Shown here piece after piece: positions 1-8,400 of a stretch of 64,000 bases of DNA (its first letter is position 1; each line of letters begins with the position of its first letter). The notes under the pieces were generated by a model that had not been told where the DNA came from, did not search any database, and saw only the letters and a program-made list of their open reading frames with translations. The stretch comes from Haloimpatiens lingqiaonensis (GTDB lineage Bacteria; Bacillota; Clostridia; Clostridiales; Clostridiaceae): the NCBI RefSeq assembly GCF_044502415.1, contig NZ_CP172402.1. One strand, 5' to 3'. A program made the translations under genes and the position numbers.

Positions 1-1
1 T

Positions 2-1159
2 ATAGCTAAATACAGTGCACTTCCAGCTGTTTGCGGAAGAGTTTGTCCACAAGAATTACAATGTGAAGGCAAATGTGTTCTTGGAATTAAAGGTGAGCCT
101 GTAGCTATAGGTAAACTTGAAAGATTTGTAGCTGACTGGTCAAGAGAACATAATGTAGACTTATCAGAAACAGCTCCAAAGAATGGCAAGAAAGTAGCAG
201 TAATAGGTAGTGGTCCTTCAGGATTAACTTGTGCTGGTGATCTTGCTAAAATGGGTTATGATGTTACTATATTTGAAGCTTTACATGAAGCAGGTGGAGT
301 TTTAGTATACGGAATACCAGAATTCAGATTACCAAAAGAAAAAGTTGTTAAAGCTGAAGTTGAAAATGTTAAAAAACTAGGTGTTAAAATAGAAACAGAC
401 GTAATAGTAGGAAGAACTATTACTATAGATGAGTTATTTGATGCAGAAGGTTTCCAAGCAGTATTTATAGGATCAGGAGCAGGTCTACCAAAATTCATGG
501 GAATACCAGGAGAAAACTTAAACGGAGTTTTATCTGCTAATGAATTCTTAACAAGAAACAACTTAATGAAAGCTTTCCAAGAAGGATATGATACTCCAAT
601 TAGAGTTGGACAAAAAGTTGCAGTAGTAGGTGGCGGAAACGTTGCTATGGACGCAGCAAGAACAGCTTTAAGATTAGGAGCAGAAGTTCATGTAGTTTAC
701 AGAAGATCTGAATCAGAACTTCCAGCAAGAATTGAAGAAGTTCATCACGCTAAAGAAGAAGGAATAATATTTGACCTTCTTACAAATCCAGTAGAAATCA
801 TTGGAGATGACAAGAACTGGGTTAAAGGAATGAAATGTATAAAGATGGAACTTGGTGAAGCAGATGCATCAGGAAGAAGAAAACCAGTAGAAATACCAGG
901 ATCTGAATTCGTAATGGACGTAGATACTGTAATAATGTCACTAGGTACATCTCCAAACTCATTAATTCCTTCAACAACAAAAGGATTAGATATTAACAAG
1001 AGAAGATGTATTGTTGCAGAAGAAGAAACTGGTGCTACTTCAAGAGAAGCAGTATATGCTGGTGGAGACGCTGTAACAGGAGCAGCTACAGTTATACTTG
1101 CAATGGGCGCAGGTAAAAATGCAGCAGCAGCAATTGATAAATATTTAAGCGAAAAATAA
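2..1159 (+). CDS. Glutamate synthase small subunit / NfnB-type FAD-NAD(P) oxidoreductase, 5'-truncated by window edge
   Basis: The reading frame is open from base 2, so the gene starts before the window; 385 residues are visible. In order: a cysteine cluster with CGRVCPQELQCEGKC (about 47-91), as in the N-terminal 4Fe-4S domain of this family; an FAD-binding GSGPSG (about 212); a second dinucleotide fold with GGGNVAMDAARTA (about 630); and a C-terminal GGDAVTGAATVILAMGAGK that closes the FAD site. Family members are either the small subunit of NADPH glutamate synthase or NfnB, the electron-bifurcating NADH-dependent ferredoxin:NADP+ oxidoreductase subunit; in clostridia the second role is common. 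The deciding neighbour (nfnA or the large GOGAT subunit) is outside the window. A strong terminator follows directly. The family call is firm; the choice of role is not. Confidence 0.9.
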   Translation: MAKYSALPAVCGRVCPQELQCEGKCVLGIKGEPVAIGKLERFVADWSREHNVDLSETAPKNGKKVAVIGSGPSGLTCAGDLAKMGYDVTIFEALHEAGGVLVYGIPEFRLPKEKVVKAEVENVKKLGVKIETDVIVGRTITIDELFDAEGFQAVFIGSGAGLPKFMGIPGENLNGVLSANEFLTRNNLMKAFQEGYDTPIRVGQKVAVVGGGNVAMDAARTALRLGAEVHVVYRRSESELPARIEEVHHAKEEGIIFDLLTNPVEIIGDDKNWVKGMKCIKMELGEADASGRRKPVEIPGSEFVMDVDTVIMSLGTSPNSLIPSTTKGLDINKRRCIVAEEETGATSREAVYAGGDAVTGAATVILAMGAGKNAAAAIDKYLSEK

Positions 1160-1170
1160 ATTATATAAAA

Positions 1171-1206
1171 AAAGCCTTGGGTTAAGTATAACCTGAGGCT
1201 TTTTTG
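1171..1206 (+). terminator. Rho-independent terminator after the flavoprotein gene
   Basis: AAGCCTTGGGTTA pairs with TAACCTGAGGCTT around a 4-nt loop, followed by a run of T. It starts about 12 nt after the stop codon. The preceding A-run means it could also work for the convergent minus-strand gene that ends at 1215. Confidence 0.9.
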
Positions 1207-1214
1207 CAATTATA

Positions 1215-1479
1215 TTAATACCAATAGTCACCATAACCGTAAGGAGGTCTTCTATGTCTTCTACGCCTTCCTGTAAGTTCTCTAATTAGTAATATTCTGA
1301 ATAAATCATTTAAAGCTCTTCTTCTTCCGTAGCGACGCCTTCTATTGTAATCTTTATCGTATTTATCTTCATGATCTTCTTCCATGTCTTCTAAGTAATC
1401 CTTGATATGTTCATACATATCTTCACAAACATCATCTAAATCCTTATGGCTTGGGGTGTACATCCAGCCATATTTTCTT
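1215..1479 (-). pseudogene. 3' portion of a small Arg/Tyr-rich protein gene split by a group II intron
   Basis: This is the C-terminal part of a gene whose N-terminal part is at 3394-3524. Joining 1215-1479 to 3394-3524 on the minus strand gives one uninterrupted 131-residue frame that runs through the junction as DEMERKYGWMY. The C-terminal half is acidic (DYLEDMEEDHEDKYDKD) and then very basic (RRRRYGRRR and GRRRRHRRPP), ending PPYGYGDYWY. I do not recognise the family; the Tyr/Arg-rich composition resembles small clostridial spore-coat-like proteins, but that is only a resemblance. Because the intron lies in the opposite orientation, a transcript of this gene carries the intron complement and cannot splice, so the gene is interrupted. 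A GTG/ATG-started 110-residue ORF that runs out of the intron is a by-product. Confidence 0.8.
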
Positions 1480-1897
1480 GTGCGCCCAGCATGGGCGCAA
1501 TCTAACGGGTGAGAGTCCCGAGCACGGGTTGATAGTGCCAAGTGCATAGCTTAAGACAAGGGTGTCCACCGTGAGGTGGAATCTGAAGGAAGTCGGCGGC
1601 AAAACTCTGGTCTGACGAACAGAAACTACATATAAGGCATATGTCTGTGGGTAAGGTTGCAAGACAAACTGAAGCCCTAAACTATCCGAAACAGACGGTG
1701 TAAATGTAGCAGATAAATGGAGTGAAAGATTGCGTTCTTACCTGGGGAGGTCTTAGATATACATTATGGAAATGAAGTTTGAAATAATAACCTATACAGT
1801 GATGTATAGCTGAAATCTAAGAAGTCAGCAGAGGTCATATTAGCAAAAGGGTCATGAACCTTTTGTGAAGGACTGAACAATAGGAGGTTTTGAAATT

Positions 1898-3317
1898 TTG
1901 AAGAACACAAAGAAATGTGAAAACAGCAGACAACTTCATATAGAAGGTTACCTACAAAAAGATAGAGTGGAACTCGAAGGGGATGTAGGAACGCCGAGCA
2001 TTTCATTGACGTTAGAAAAAGGACGGAACGCCAAAAGTAAATATGATAGTGAACTGCTAGAGAGGATTATTGACAGAAACAATCTTAATGAAGCATTTAG
2101 GAGAGTTAAAGCCAATAAAGGTAGTCATGGAATTGATGGTATGAAGGTAGATGAACTTCTACAATACCTAAAAGAAAATGGCGCCAGCCTACGGCAATCA
2201 CTATTAGAAGGTAGTTATAAACCAAATCCAGTAAGGCGAGTAGAAATACCAAAACCTGATGGGAAGAAACGACTACTAGGAATTCCGACACTAGTAGACC
2301 GAGTAATACAACAAGCTATCGCTCAAGTACTAAGTCCAATATTTGAAAAAAAATTTTCAGATAATAGTTACGGATTTAGACCAAACAGAAATGCACATCA
2401 AGCAATTCTAAAATGTAAAGAATACATGGATAAGGGATATAAATGGGCAGTTGATATTGACCTAGAAAATTACTTTGATACTGTAAATCATGATAAATTA
2501 ATAGGATTGATATATAGAGAAGTAAAAGACATTAGGGTAATATCACTAATAAGAAAATATCTGCAGGCAGGAGTAATGGAAAGAGGTGTTTTTAATAACA
2601 CTCAAAAAGGAGTACCACAAGGAGCGAAACTTGTCCCCATTGCTTAGTAATATCATGTTAAATGAATTAGATAAAGAGTTAGAAAAGCGAGAACTGTGTT
2701 TTTGTAGATATGCTGATGACTGTAATATCTATGTGAAAACAAGAAAAGCAGCACTTAGGGTAATGGCAAGTATAACAAAGTTTATAGAGGAAAACTTAAA
2801 ACTTAAAGTCAATAAAGATAAGAGCAAGGTCGATAGACCGTGGAAATTAAAATATTTAGGATTCACGTTTTACCCAAAGAAAGGTGAAATAGGAATAAGA
2901 GTACATGAAAACTCTATTAAAAAACTAAAAGCTAAATTAAAAGAGGTAACAGGAAGAAGTAATGCCATGAGCATGGAATTTCGCTCAATTAAATTAAGGC
3001 AAATTATAGTTGGTTGGGTTAATTACTTTAAATTAGCTGATATGAAAAGTACTCTTAAGACTTTAGATGAGTGGCTAAGAAGAAGGATTCGTATGTGTTA
3101 TTGGAAACAATGGAAGAAAATTAAAACAAAGCATGATAACCTTAAAAGGCTTGGAATATATGATAGCAAAGCTTGGGAATATGCAAATACAAGAAAAGGC
3201 TACTGGAGAATATCAAACAGCCCAATCTTAGCAAGAACACTATCTAATAAATACCTTAGAGAACAAGGATTTATAACATTAACCGAAAGATATTTATCAG
3301 TTGGTAATTCTTATTGA
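1898..3317 (+). pseudogene. ltrA: Group II intron reverse transcriptase/maturase (LtrA-like), frameshifted
   Basis: Two overlapping frames together make a full-length intron-encoded protein of about 472 residues. The first (1898-2647) runs from a TTG start behind AGGAGG through the N-terminal RT blocks (VKANKGSHGIDG, RPNRNAHQAILK) to KGVPQGA. The second continues as NLSPLLSNIMLNELDKELE, with the polymerase motif YADD at 2709-2720 and then a maturase (domain X) region rich in basic and aromatic residues. There is no HNH endonuclease domain. The break is one extra A in the A-run at 2627-2629: removing it restores QGANLSPLL across the junction. As it stands, frame 1 ends nine residues later at 2647. 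It is inactive unless the frameshift is suppressed or is a sequencing error in a short homopolymer. Confidence 0.9.
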
Positions 3318-3393
3318 ACCGCCGTGTACCGAACGGTACGCACGGTGGTGTGAGAGGTCGCTGAATAAAATAATTATTCAGCTCCTACTCGAT
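3317..3393 (+). ncRNA. Group II intron domains V and VI
   Basis: Directly after the RT stop codon, ACCGCCGTGTACC pairs with GGTACGCACGGTGGT around GAAC, the compact catalytic domain V hairpin. It is followed by a longer stem (GCTGAATAA / TTATTCAGC) ending CTCCTACTCGAT, where the branch-point A of domain VI is expected. Domain assignment is from general layout, not covariance modelling. Confidence 0.75.
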
Positions 3394-3524
3394 TCCATTT
3401 CGTCACAATGCATTACAACCATAGGATAAGCTTTGTGATAAATTTCTGGATACATCCTCTCCAAATCCTCATTATTATCGTACATATTCATGTATGGCAT
3501 GCAAGGCCAATACCAGTTATACAT
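3394..3524 (-). pseudogene. 5' portion of the small gene split by the group II intron
   Basis: The start codon is the ATG at 3524-3522, behind GGAGG seven bases upstream on the minus strand. The frame reads MYNWYWPCMPYMNMYDNN and continues through HCDEME to the intron edge at 3394, where it becomes ESSRS and stops inside intron sequence. The remainder is at 1215-1479. The N-terminus is very rich in Tyr, Met, Trp and Asn. No family recognised. Confidence 0.8.
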
Positions 3525-3746
3525 AAATATCCTCCATAGAAATTTGCTATTCCATAAAATTATATGATTTAAGAGGGGATAATGTTACTAACAATTAGCT
3601 TATATTAGTACAATAGAAAAACTTTAAACATAACATTCTAAATTTAAATCTATATTTCGTTTATTTATGGCAGAAGTTTAGCGCTTAAAAATTTTTGGGG
3701 CGTGAGCCCGCTGATTTATAATGAATGATTGAGGGTTAGGTTAAAA
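3525..3746. other. Intergenic, with an old repeat fragment
   Basis: No gene is seen. Bases 3681-3728 (GCGCTTAAAAATTTTTGG through CCCGCTGATTTATAATGA) match 47603-47648 closely, apart from a few indels, so this is a fragment of a dispersed repeat. The rest is AT-rich leader for the minus-strand gene. Confidence 0.6.
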
Positions 3747-3800
3747 ACCATAAATTCTGATTTTTGCTGGAAATTTTAGAGAAAAAATTTGCATAATAAA

Positions 3801-3851
3801 AGCATCCTTTTTATAATAGTTTTGACAAGAAACCAACTTAAAAAGGATGCT
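3801..3851 (+). promoter_or_regulatory. Inverted repeat covering the transposase ribosome-binding site
   Basis: AGCATCCTTTTT (3801-3812) is perfectly complementary to AAAAAGGATGCT (3840-3851), which contains the transposase Shine-Dalgarno (AAGGAT) just before the ATG at 3858. A TTGACA hexamer lies inside the loop. A transcript entering from outside would fold this hairpin and hide the ribosome site, while one started inside the loop would not. That arrangement is known to limit transposition in other IS elements; here it is inferred. Confidence 0.65.
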
Positions 3852-3857
3852 GATAAA

Positions 3858-5111
3858 ATGAGTAAAAGTTATTTAAAACAATTACTTACTTATATTAATA
3901 AGGTATACGATATAGGTGAAAAAATCAATAACTTAAAAGATAAAAGAATAAAATCTGATGTAAAAATTTCAACAATTACCTTCGTGGTGTTATTTGGATT
4001 TATGCTTCAGATAAGAAGTTTCAATAGATTAGAACATTGGCTTAAAAAAGGCAAGTTTAAAAAAGTAATACCTAAAAAAACTAAAATGCCACGCATTGAT
4101 GCCGTTAGGCGCTCCTTAAGTGATTTTGATTTAGATGGATTAAAAGAAATTCATAAACATATAATAAAAACCATTGTAAAAAATAAAGTATTTAGAAATG
4201 GTACTATAGATAAATTAAAAGTAGTTGCCATAGACGGTGTAGAGCTATTTGAAAGCACTAAAAAGTGTTGTGATAAATGCCTTACAAGAGTTGATAAAAA
4301 TGGAACTACTCATTATTTTCATAGAACAGTAGTATGTACAACCGTAGGTTCTGATCCACACATTATTTTAGGGCAAGAGATGCTTGAGCCTAAAAAGGAC
4401 AGTTCAGATAAGGATGAGGGGGAAACTACAGGTGGCAAAAGACTAATCAGAAGACTTTATAAAGAGTATCATCATTTTTCAGATATTATAGTTGCTGACG
4501 CTTTATATTGTAAGTCTACTTGGATTAAAGAAGTACTCTCTATAGGAATGAATGCAGTAGTAAGGGTTAAAGATGAACGACTTCATATTGTAAAAGATGC
4601 ACTAGCTTTATTTAAGTGCCGTGAGGCAGATAAAGAATGGATAGTTAATAAAAAAAATAAAAATTATTTAAAGATAAAAGCTTGGGATGAAGATAATTTT
4701 GAAATGGCTGATTCAGAAATAAAAGTAAGGTTTATAAAATTTATAGAAGAAGTTCATACTGGAGATAAGGTAGAAATTAAAGAAGCATGGATTATAACAA
4801 CAGACAAATTTACATCAGTAGAAACCTTATGGAAGATAATGCATAAAAGATGGGACATTGAAAATAATGTATTTCATCAGTTAAAAACAGAATGGCATTT
4901 AGATCATTGTTTTCTTCATAGCCCTACGGGCATAGAAACAGTATTAATGTTTATAATAATAGCATTTAATCTAATGCAATTATATTTTTTTAGGTGTATA
5001 AGAAATTTTAGAAAGAAATATATGCTCCAAATAGATGTTATTGAAGATATAAGAGATGAAAGATTTATTATAGAAAATGGTTGGCATAACCCACTATTTG
5101 TAAAAACTTAA
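3858..5111 (+). CDS. IS4-family DDE transposase
   Basis: 417 residues from the ATG at 3858, chosen over an upstream TTG (3789) because only the ATG has a spaced ribosome site (AAGGAT). The RNase H-like catalytic core is visible: first Asp in VVAIDGVELF, second Asp in IIVADALYC, and the glutamate in the C-terminal RWDIENNVFHQLKTEW, matching the spaced R-E-K signature of IS4-type enzymes. A Cys pair (KCCDKCL) and a hydrophobic C-terminal helix (VLMFIIIAFNLMQLYFF) are typical of some relatives. The ORF is intact with no frameshift, so the element may be active. The exact IS subgroup cannot be settled by eye. Confidence 0.88.
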   Translation: MSKSYLKQLLTYINKVYDIGEKINNLKDKRIKSDVKISTITFVVLFGFMLQIRSFNRLEHWLKKGKFKKVIPKKTKMPRIDAVRRSLSDFDLDGLKEIHKHIIKTIVKNKVFRNGTIDKLKVVAIDGVELFESTKKCCDKCLTRVDKNGTTHYFHRTVVCTTVGSDPHIILGQEMLEPKKDSSDKDEGETTGGKRLIRRLYKEYHHFSDIIVADALYCKSTWIKEVLSIGMNAVVRVKDERLHIVKDALALFKCREADKEWIVNKKNKNYLKIKAWDEDNFEMADSEIKVRFIKFIEEVHTGDKVEIKEAWIITTDKFTSVETLWKIMHKRWDIENNVFHQLKTEWHLDHCFLHSPTGIETVLMFIIIAFNLMQLYFFRCIRNFRKKYMLQIDVIEDIRDERFIIENGWHNPLFVKT

Positions 5112-5119
5112 TCAAATAT

Positions 5120-5262
5120 AAAACTGGAAATTGATTTTAAAGATTTCTTGGGGTAGGGGATAGTGTAATTATTTTTGCGACCTAACGGTCTGCGGGCTTA
5201 CCAGCCCTTTAAGTAAGTGTAAAAAGATACAATTCCAGTAAAAATAAAATTTTTACTGGAAT
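5120..5262 (+). repeat. IS 3' non-coding segment, shared with 17336-17470
   Basis: Contains GGGGTAGGGGATAGTGT, then GGGCTTACCAGCCCTTTAAG and ATACAATTCCAGT. The reverse complement of 17336-17470 aligns along the full length with scattered differences, and a weaker match to the first half is at 47690-47785. Either these are tails of decayed relatives of this IS, or the IS carries a repeat picked up elsewhere. Confidence 0.7.
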
Positions 5263-5472
5263 TTAGGTGCTAAATCTCTGTATTTATGGTATAGAATTTG
5301 CATGAAGTAAGCTTAAATTGGTATAATAAATATATATAATTATGTTGATCAATTAATGATAAAACTCTTTAAATAACTATTAAAATGTAAAATTAAACAG
5401 TTACTTAATTTAATGTGAAAATTAAAAATTATATGAGAAAGTTGATTTAAGAAGGTATAAAGGGGTGGAGAG

Positions 5473-6351
5473 ATGGATTTTCAATATGTAGAAGAATTAA
5501 ATGATAAAATAATTATAAAAAATGTTAGAAATTTTGAACTTGCTGATGTTTTTGATTGCGGACAGTGTTTTAGATGGAGCCAGCAGGAAAATGGAAACTA
5601 TATAGGAGTGGCCATGGGCAAGGTAATTGAGATAGAAAAAAATGGAGAAGATATTATAATATATAATACTGATGAGAGGGAATTTAAAGATATTTGGGCA
5701 GAGTACTTTGATTTGTATAGGGATTATGGAACTATAAAAGATATTCTAAAAAAGGATCCAACTTTAGAAAAAGCGGTAGAATTTGGAGAAGGTATTAGAA
5801 TATTAAAGCAAGAGCCTTTCGAAATACTTATTTCTTTTATAATATCTGCTAATAATAGAATACCTATGATTAAGAGAGCAATAAATAATATAAGCAAAAA
5901 ATATGGAGAAAAAATAGAGTACAAGGGAGAAAAGTATTATACTTTTCCTACCATAGAAAAACTTCATGAAGCTAATATAGAAGAATTAGAAGAGTGTGGA
6001 GTTGGTTTTAGGGCAAAGTATATTGTAGATACAGTTGAAAAGTTGTATAAAGGTGATATGAATTTAGAGGAAATAAAAAAACTAAATGATGATAAGTGTC
6101 ATGAGGAAATTCAAAAGTTTTCTGGTGTAGGACCTAAAGTAGGGGATTGTGTAATGTTATTTTCAATGCAAAAATATTCGGCATTTCCTGTAGATGTTTG
6201 GGTAAAAAGGGCAATGCACTATTTTTATTTAGCTCCAGATGTATCCTTGAAAAAAATAAGAGAATTTGCAAGAGAAAAATTCCAAGAATTTTCTGGGTTT
6301 GCTCAGCAATATTTATTTTACTACGCAAGGGAAAATAAAATAGATATATAG
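5473..6351 (+). CDS. ogg: 8-oxoguanine DNA glycosylase/AP lyase (Ogg, OGG1-like)
   Basis: Bifunctional base-excision repair enzyme that removes 8-oxoguanine and nicks the abasic site. 292 residues. The N-terminal lobe begins with DCGQCFRW (28-35), the conserved opening of OGG1-type enzymes. The helix-hairpin-helix with GVGPKVGDC (218-226) supplies the Schiff-base lysine K222, and the following PVDVWV supplies the catalytic aspartate D241. SFIISANNR (121-129) is the conserved minor-groove wedge region. ATG start behind AAGGGGTGGAG. It is followed 23 nt later by a TVP38-like membrane protein gene, with which it may be co-transcribed. Assignment is firm from motif order and length. Confidence 0.93.
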   Translation: MDFQYVEELNDKIIIKNVRNFELADVFDCGQCFRWSQQENGNYIGVAMGKVIEIEKNGEDIIIYNTDEREFKDIWAEYFDLYRDYGTIKDILKKDPTLEKAVEFGEGIRILKQEPFEILISFIISANNRIPMIKRAINNISKKYGEKIEYKGEKYYTFPTIEKLHEANIEELEECGVGFRAKYIVDTVEKLYKGDMNLEEIKKLNDDKCHEEIQKFSGVGPKVGDCVMLFSMQKYSAFPVDVWVKRAMHYFYLAPDVSLKKIREFAREKFQEFSGFAQQYLFYYARENKIDI

Positions 6352-6374
6352 TTTTTATGAAGGTTGGAGATACT

Positions 6375-7091
6375 ATGAGAAAGATAAATAAAAACTTTAA
6401 AAAAATTTTAGATTTCTTAATAAAATATAAGAAGATAACGGTATCCTTAGTATTTCTATTTATATTCTCATATATAACTTATGAATATTATAAGTATTTT
6501 TATATTTTAAAGGATCCTATTAAAATAAAGAAAGCTATACTCAGCTATGGTAATTATAGCATATTAGTTTTTTTGATTTTGCAAATAATTCAGGTAGTGG
6601 TTTTCTTTATACCGGGAGAAATAATACAAATTGCAGGGGGGTACATATACGGAACTGCACTAGGTGGTGTGCTTTCCATATTAGGAATATTAATTGGAAG
6701 CTTTATGGTATACTATATATCTAGGTATTTAGGCAGAGACATGGTGCAAAAGATGGTATCAAAGGATAAATTTAAGCTTTTTCATAAGGTGTTAGATGCC
6801 AGTAGTCATGTAAAGGTTATATTTTTTTTGTATCTAATACCAGGGGTTCCTAAAGATGCCCTTGCTTATATTTGTGGTATAGCAAATGTGTCATTTAAGG
6901 ATTTTATAATATTTTCTACCATTGGAAGAGTTCCGGCAATATTTCTATCCACTTATTTTGGCAATAGGATTGAAGTGGGAGAATTAAGTTCTATTTTAAT
7001 CATAACTGTATTAGTGGCGATAATAGTTATTATAAGCACTGTTAAAGGTAAAAGTATACTAAAAGGAATATCAAGAAAAAAGGAAAATTAG
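6375..7091 (+). CDS. TVP38/TMEM64-family (DedA-like, VTT-domain) membrane protein
   Basis: About 238 residues from the ATG at 6375, preferred over the in-frame ATG at 6357 because GGAG sits seven bases before it. Hydrophobic segments occupy about residues 20-40, 60-85, 92-112, 145-170 and 205-230. The SNARE-associated/VTT signature is seen in FFIPGEIIQIAGGYIYG, then GSFMVYYISRYLGR and IPGVPKDALAYICG. The family comprises integral membrane proteins linked to lipid scrambling or transport and membrane homeostasis; the bacterial role of this copy is not known. Its stop overlaps the end of the convergent gene at 7088 by four bases. Confidence 0.85.
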   Translation: MRKINKNFKKILDFLIKYKKITVSLVFLFIFSYITYEYYKYFYILKDPIKIKKAILSYGNYSILVFLILQIIQVVVFFIPGEIIQIAGGYIYGTALGGVLSILGILIGSFMVYYISRYLGRDMVQKMVSKDKFKLFHKVLDASSHVKVIFFLYLIPGVPKDALAYICGIANVSFKDFIIFSTIGRVPAIFLSTYFGNRIEVGELSSILIITVLVAIIVIISTVKGKSILKGISRKKEN

Positions 7092-7714
7092 TTAGAATTT
7101 CTGCTAAAAATAAGCATTATTATCGAATTTATGAATATCAATAGTAATATGAAAAAAAAGCATAAAGCAAAGAAACCTTCTGGAAGTATGTTGATAATTG
7201 GATCTTTCTCCGGATAAAACATCCAATAATCGTTTTTAAACATAATATTGTGGAAAATATCAAAGCTCTTTTGAAAATTTATAAAGGAAAAACATATGCT
7301 TCCTATAAGGCTTAAAAGGAATATAGAAGAAAGCTTTAGGGCTTCCTTTAATATTCTTATGCCCTTTGATAATAAAAATAGAGATATACATATGAAACTG
7401 AAATAGCATACATAAAAAGCAGTCTTTATGAAATAAAATATATTTTTTACTTCTATAAAATGATGTGTTCCTTCTGGAGAAGAGGAAAGTGTTGGTAATT
7501 TAAATTCACTAGTATTATTAGAAGTTAAATAATCTATTAGATAATTATAGTTATTTTTTATTTCGTATTTTTCTAAAGAAGAATCTGAATGAATTTTAAA
7601 TTTATCAATAGAAAAATAATATATATGTTTAAATTTTATGGTGAATAATATAGACCATAAAATTATAATAGCACACATTAAAATAGAAACTATAATTTTA
7701 TAAATATTTTTCAA
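7088..7714 (-). CDS. TIGR01906/DUF1461-family integral membrane protein
   Basis: 208 residues from a TTG at 7714, placed nine bases after GGAGGT on the minus strand; the longer frame start at 7753 has no ribosome site. Four hydrophobic segments: one near the N-terminus, two in the middle (FIKTAFYVCYFSFICISLFLL and SIFLLSLIGSICFSF), one at the C-terminus. The signature of this family is present: HHFIEVKNI after the extracytoplasmic loop, then FHNIMFKNDYWMFYPEKDP and INILPEGFF. Family function is unknown. The C-terminal end overlaps the convergent TVP38-like gene. Confidence 0.85.
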   Translation of the reverse strand: MKNIYKIIVSILMCAIIILWSILFTIKFKHIYYFSIDKFKIHSDSSLEKYEIKNNYNYLIDYLTSNNTSEFKLPTLSSSPEGTHHFIEVKNIFYFIKTAFYVCYFSFICISLFLLSKGIRILKEALKLSSIFLLSLIGSICFSFINFQKSFDIFHNIMFKNDYWMFYPEKDPIINILPEGFFALCFFFILLLIFINSIIMLIFSRNSN

Positions 7715-7950
7715 TATAAGGTCACCTCCATAAGCTACTATATACAATTTCATATTATATTATTTAAATAATACAATAAAATATACTTAAAGTACATTAA
7801 AAATCTAAAATTGCATATAATTGTAAGGTATAAAAAATACTAATTATTGTATAAAAGAGATATAAGAAGAAAAAATATGAAAAGTATAATTATATAGCTA
7901 TAAAACCGTTTATGCTCAATAAAATGCCAATTTTGCCAAGTTTACGAGAC

Positions 7951-7979
7951 TTGATAATATTAACCTCATTAACTATCAT
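7951..7979 (+). promoter_or_regulatory. Probable sigma-A promoter of groESL
   Basis: TTGATA (7951-7956), a 17-nt spacer, and TATCAT (7974-7979). The CIRCE operator begins 11 nt downstream, where the transcript start is expected. Confidence 0.7.
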
Positions 7980-7989
7980 AATAATTGTA

Positions 7990-8016
7990 TTAGCACTCAA
8001 TATTACCGAGTGCTAA
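7990..8016 (+). promoter_or_regulatory. CIRCE operator (HrcA-binding site) of groESL
   Basis: TTAGCACTC, nine bases, GAGTGCTAA: a perfect match to the CIRCE consensus. HrcA repressor binds this site and is released on heat shock, when GroEL is titrated by misfolded proteins. Confidence 0.97.
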
Positions 8017-8064
8017 CAGTAAAAAGATAAATAATATGTTTAAATATAATAAGGAGGGGTTTAA

Positions 8065-8349
8065 ATGAATATTAGACCACTTGGTGACAGAGTTGTTATT
8101 AAAAGATTAGAAGCAGAAGAAACTACAAAAAGCGGAATAGTGCTACCAGGCTCAGCACAAGAAAAACCACAAATGGCGGAAGTTGTGGCAGTAGGTCCAG
8201 GAATGTATAAAGATGGACAAAAAATTGAAATGGAAGTAAAAGTAGGAGACAAGGTAATCTTCTCAAAATACTCAGGAAACGAAGTTAAATTCGAGGGAGA
8301 AGAGTACACTATATTAAAACAAGAAGATATATTAGCAGTAGTTGAATAG
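8065..8349 (+). CDS. groES: Co-chaperonin GroES
   Basis: 94 residues, the normal length. It forms the heptameric lid of the GroEL folding chamber. The opening MNIRPLGDRVVIKR, the mobile loop around TTKSGIVLPGSAQEKPQMA, and the closing YTILKQEDILAVVE are all standard. AAGGAGGGG precedes the ATG by seven bases. First gene of the CIRCE-controlled groES-groEL operon; groEL begins 51 nt downstream. Confidence 0.98.
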   Translation: MNIRPLGDRVVIKRLEAEETTKSGIVLPGSAQEKPQMAEVVAVGPGMYKDGQKIEMEVKVGDKVIFSKYSGNEVKFEGEEYTILKQEDILAVVE

Positions 8350-8400
8350 TAAACATTAATGTGGTAGAAAAATAAAACAACGTATTAGGAGGGAATTACA

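Larger units (their letters stand above)
1480..3393 (+). mobile_element. Group II intron (about 1.9 kb) with reverse-transcriptase ORF, inserted antisense to its host gene
   Basis: The 5' end reads GTGCG, the standard group II start. The 3' end has a domain V-like hairpin (about 3317-3350), then a domain VI stem and a terminal CTACTCGAT. The boundaries are confirmed independently: removing exactly 1480-3393 restores an in-frame host gene on the minus strand. The 5' structured RNA (1480-about 1890) is followed by an RT/maturase ORF that begins at a TTG behind AGGAGG. The intron-encoded protein has a one-base frameshift, so self-mobility is probably lost unless a helper copy exists. Intron and host gene are on opposite strands. 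Confidence 0.93.
3747..5290 (+). mobile_element. IS4-type insertion sequence, about 1.54 kb
   Basis: One DDE transposase gene lies between imperfect terminal inverted repeats: ACCATAAATTCTGA at 3747 on the left and, read inward from the right end, ACCATAAATACAGA ending at 5290. Both continue into a similar ATTT-GC stretch. I could not identify a convincing target-site duplication, so the exact ends are uncertain by several bases. The 3' untranslated part of the element (about 5120-5262) is also found, inverted and diverged, at 17336-17470. Confidence 0.7.

Noticed and set aside
256..1209. Minus-strand ORFs inside the flavoprotein gene
   Set aside because: Shadow frames of a strongly coding plus-strand gene; no ribosome sites, serine/isoleucine-rich composition typical of antisense frames.
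1444..1662. 72-codon minus-strand ORF at the 5' end of the group II intron
   Set aside because: It lies in the intron's structured RNA region and crosses the exon junction; composition and position explain it without a gene.
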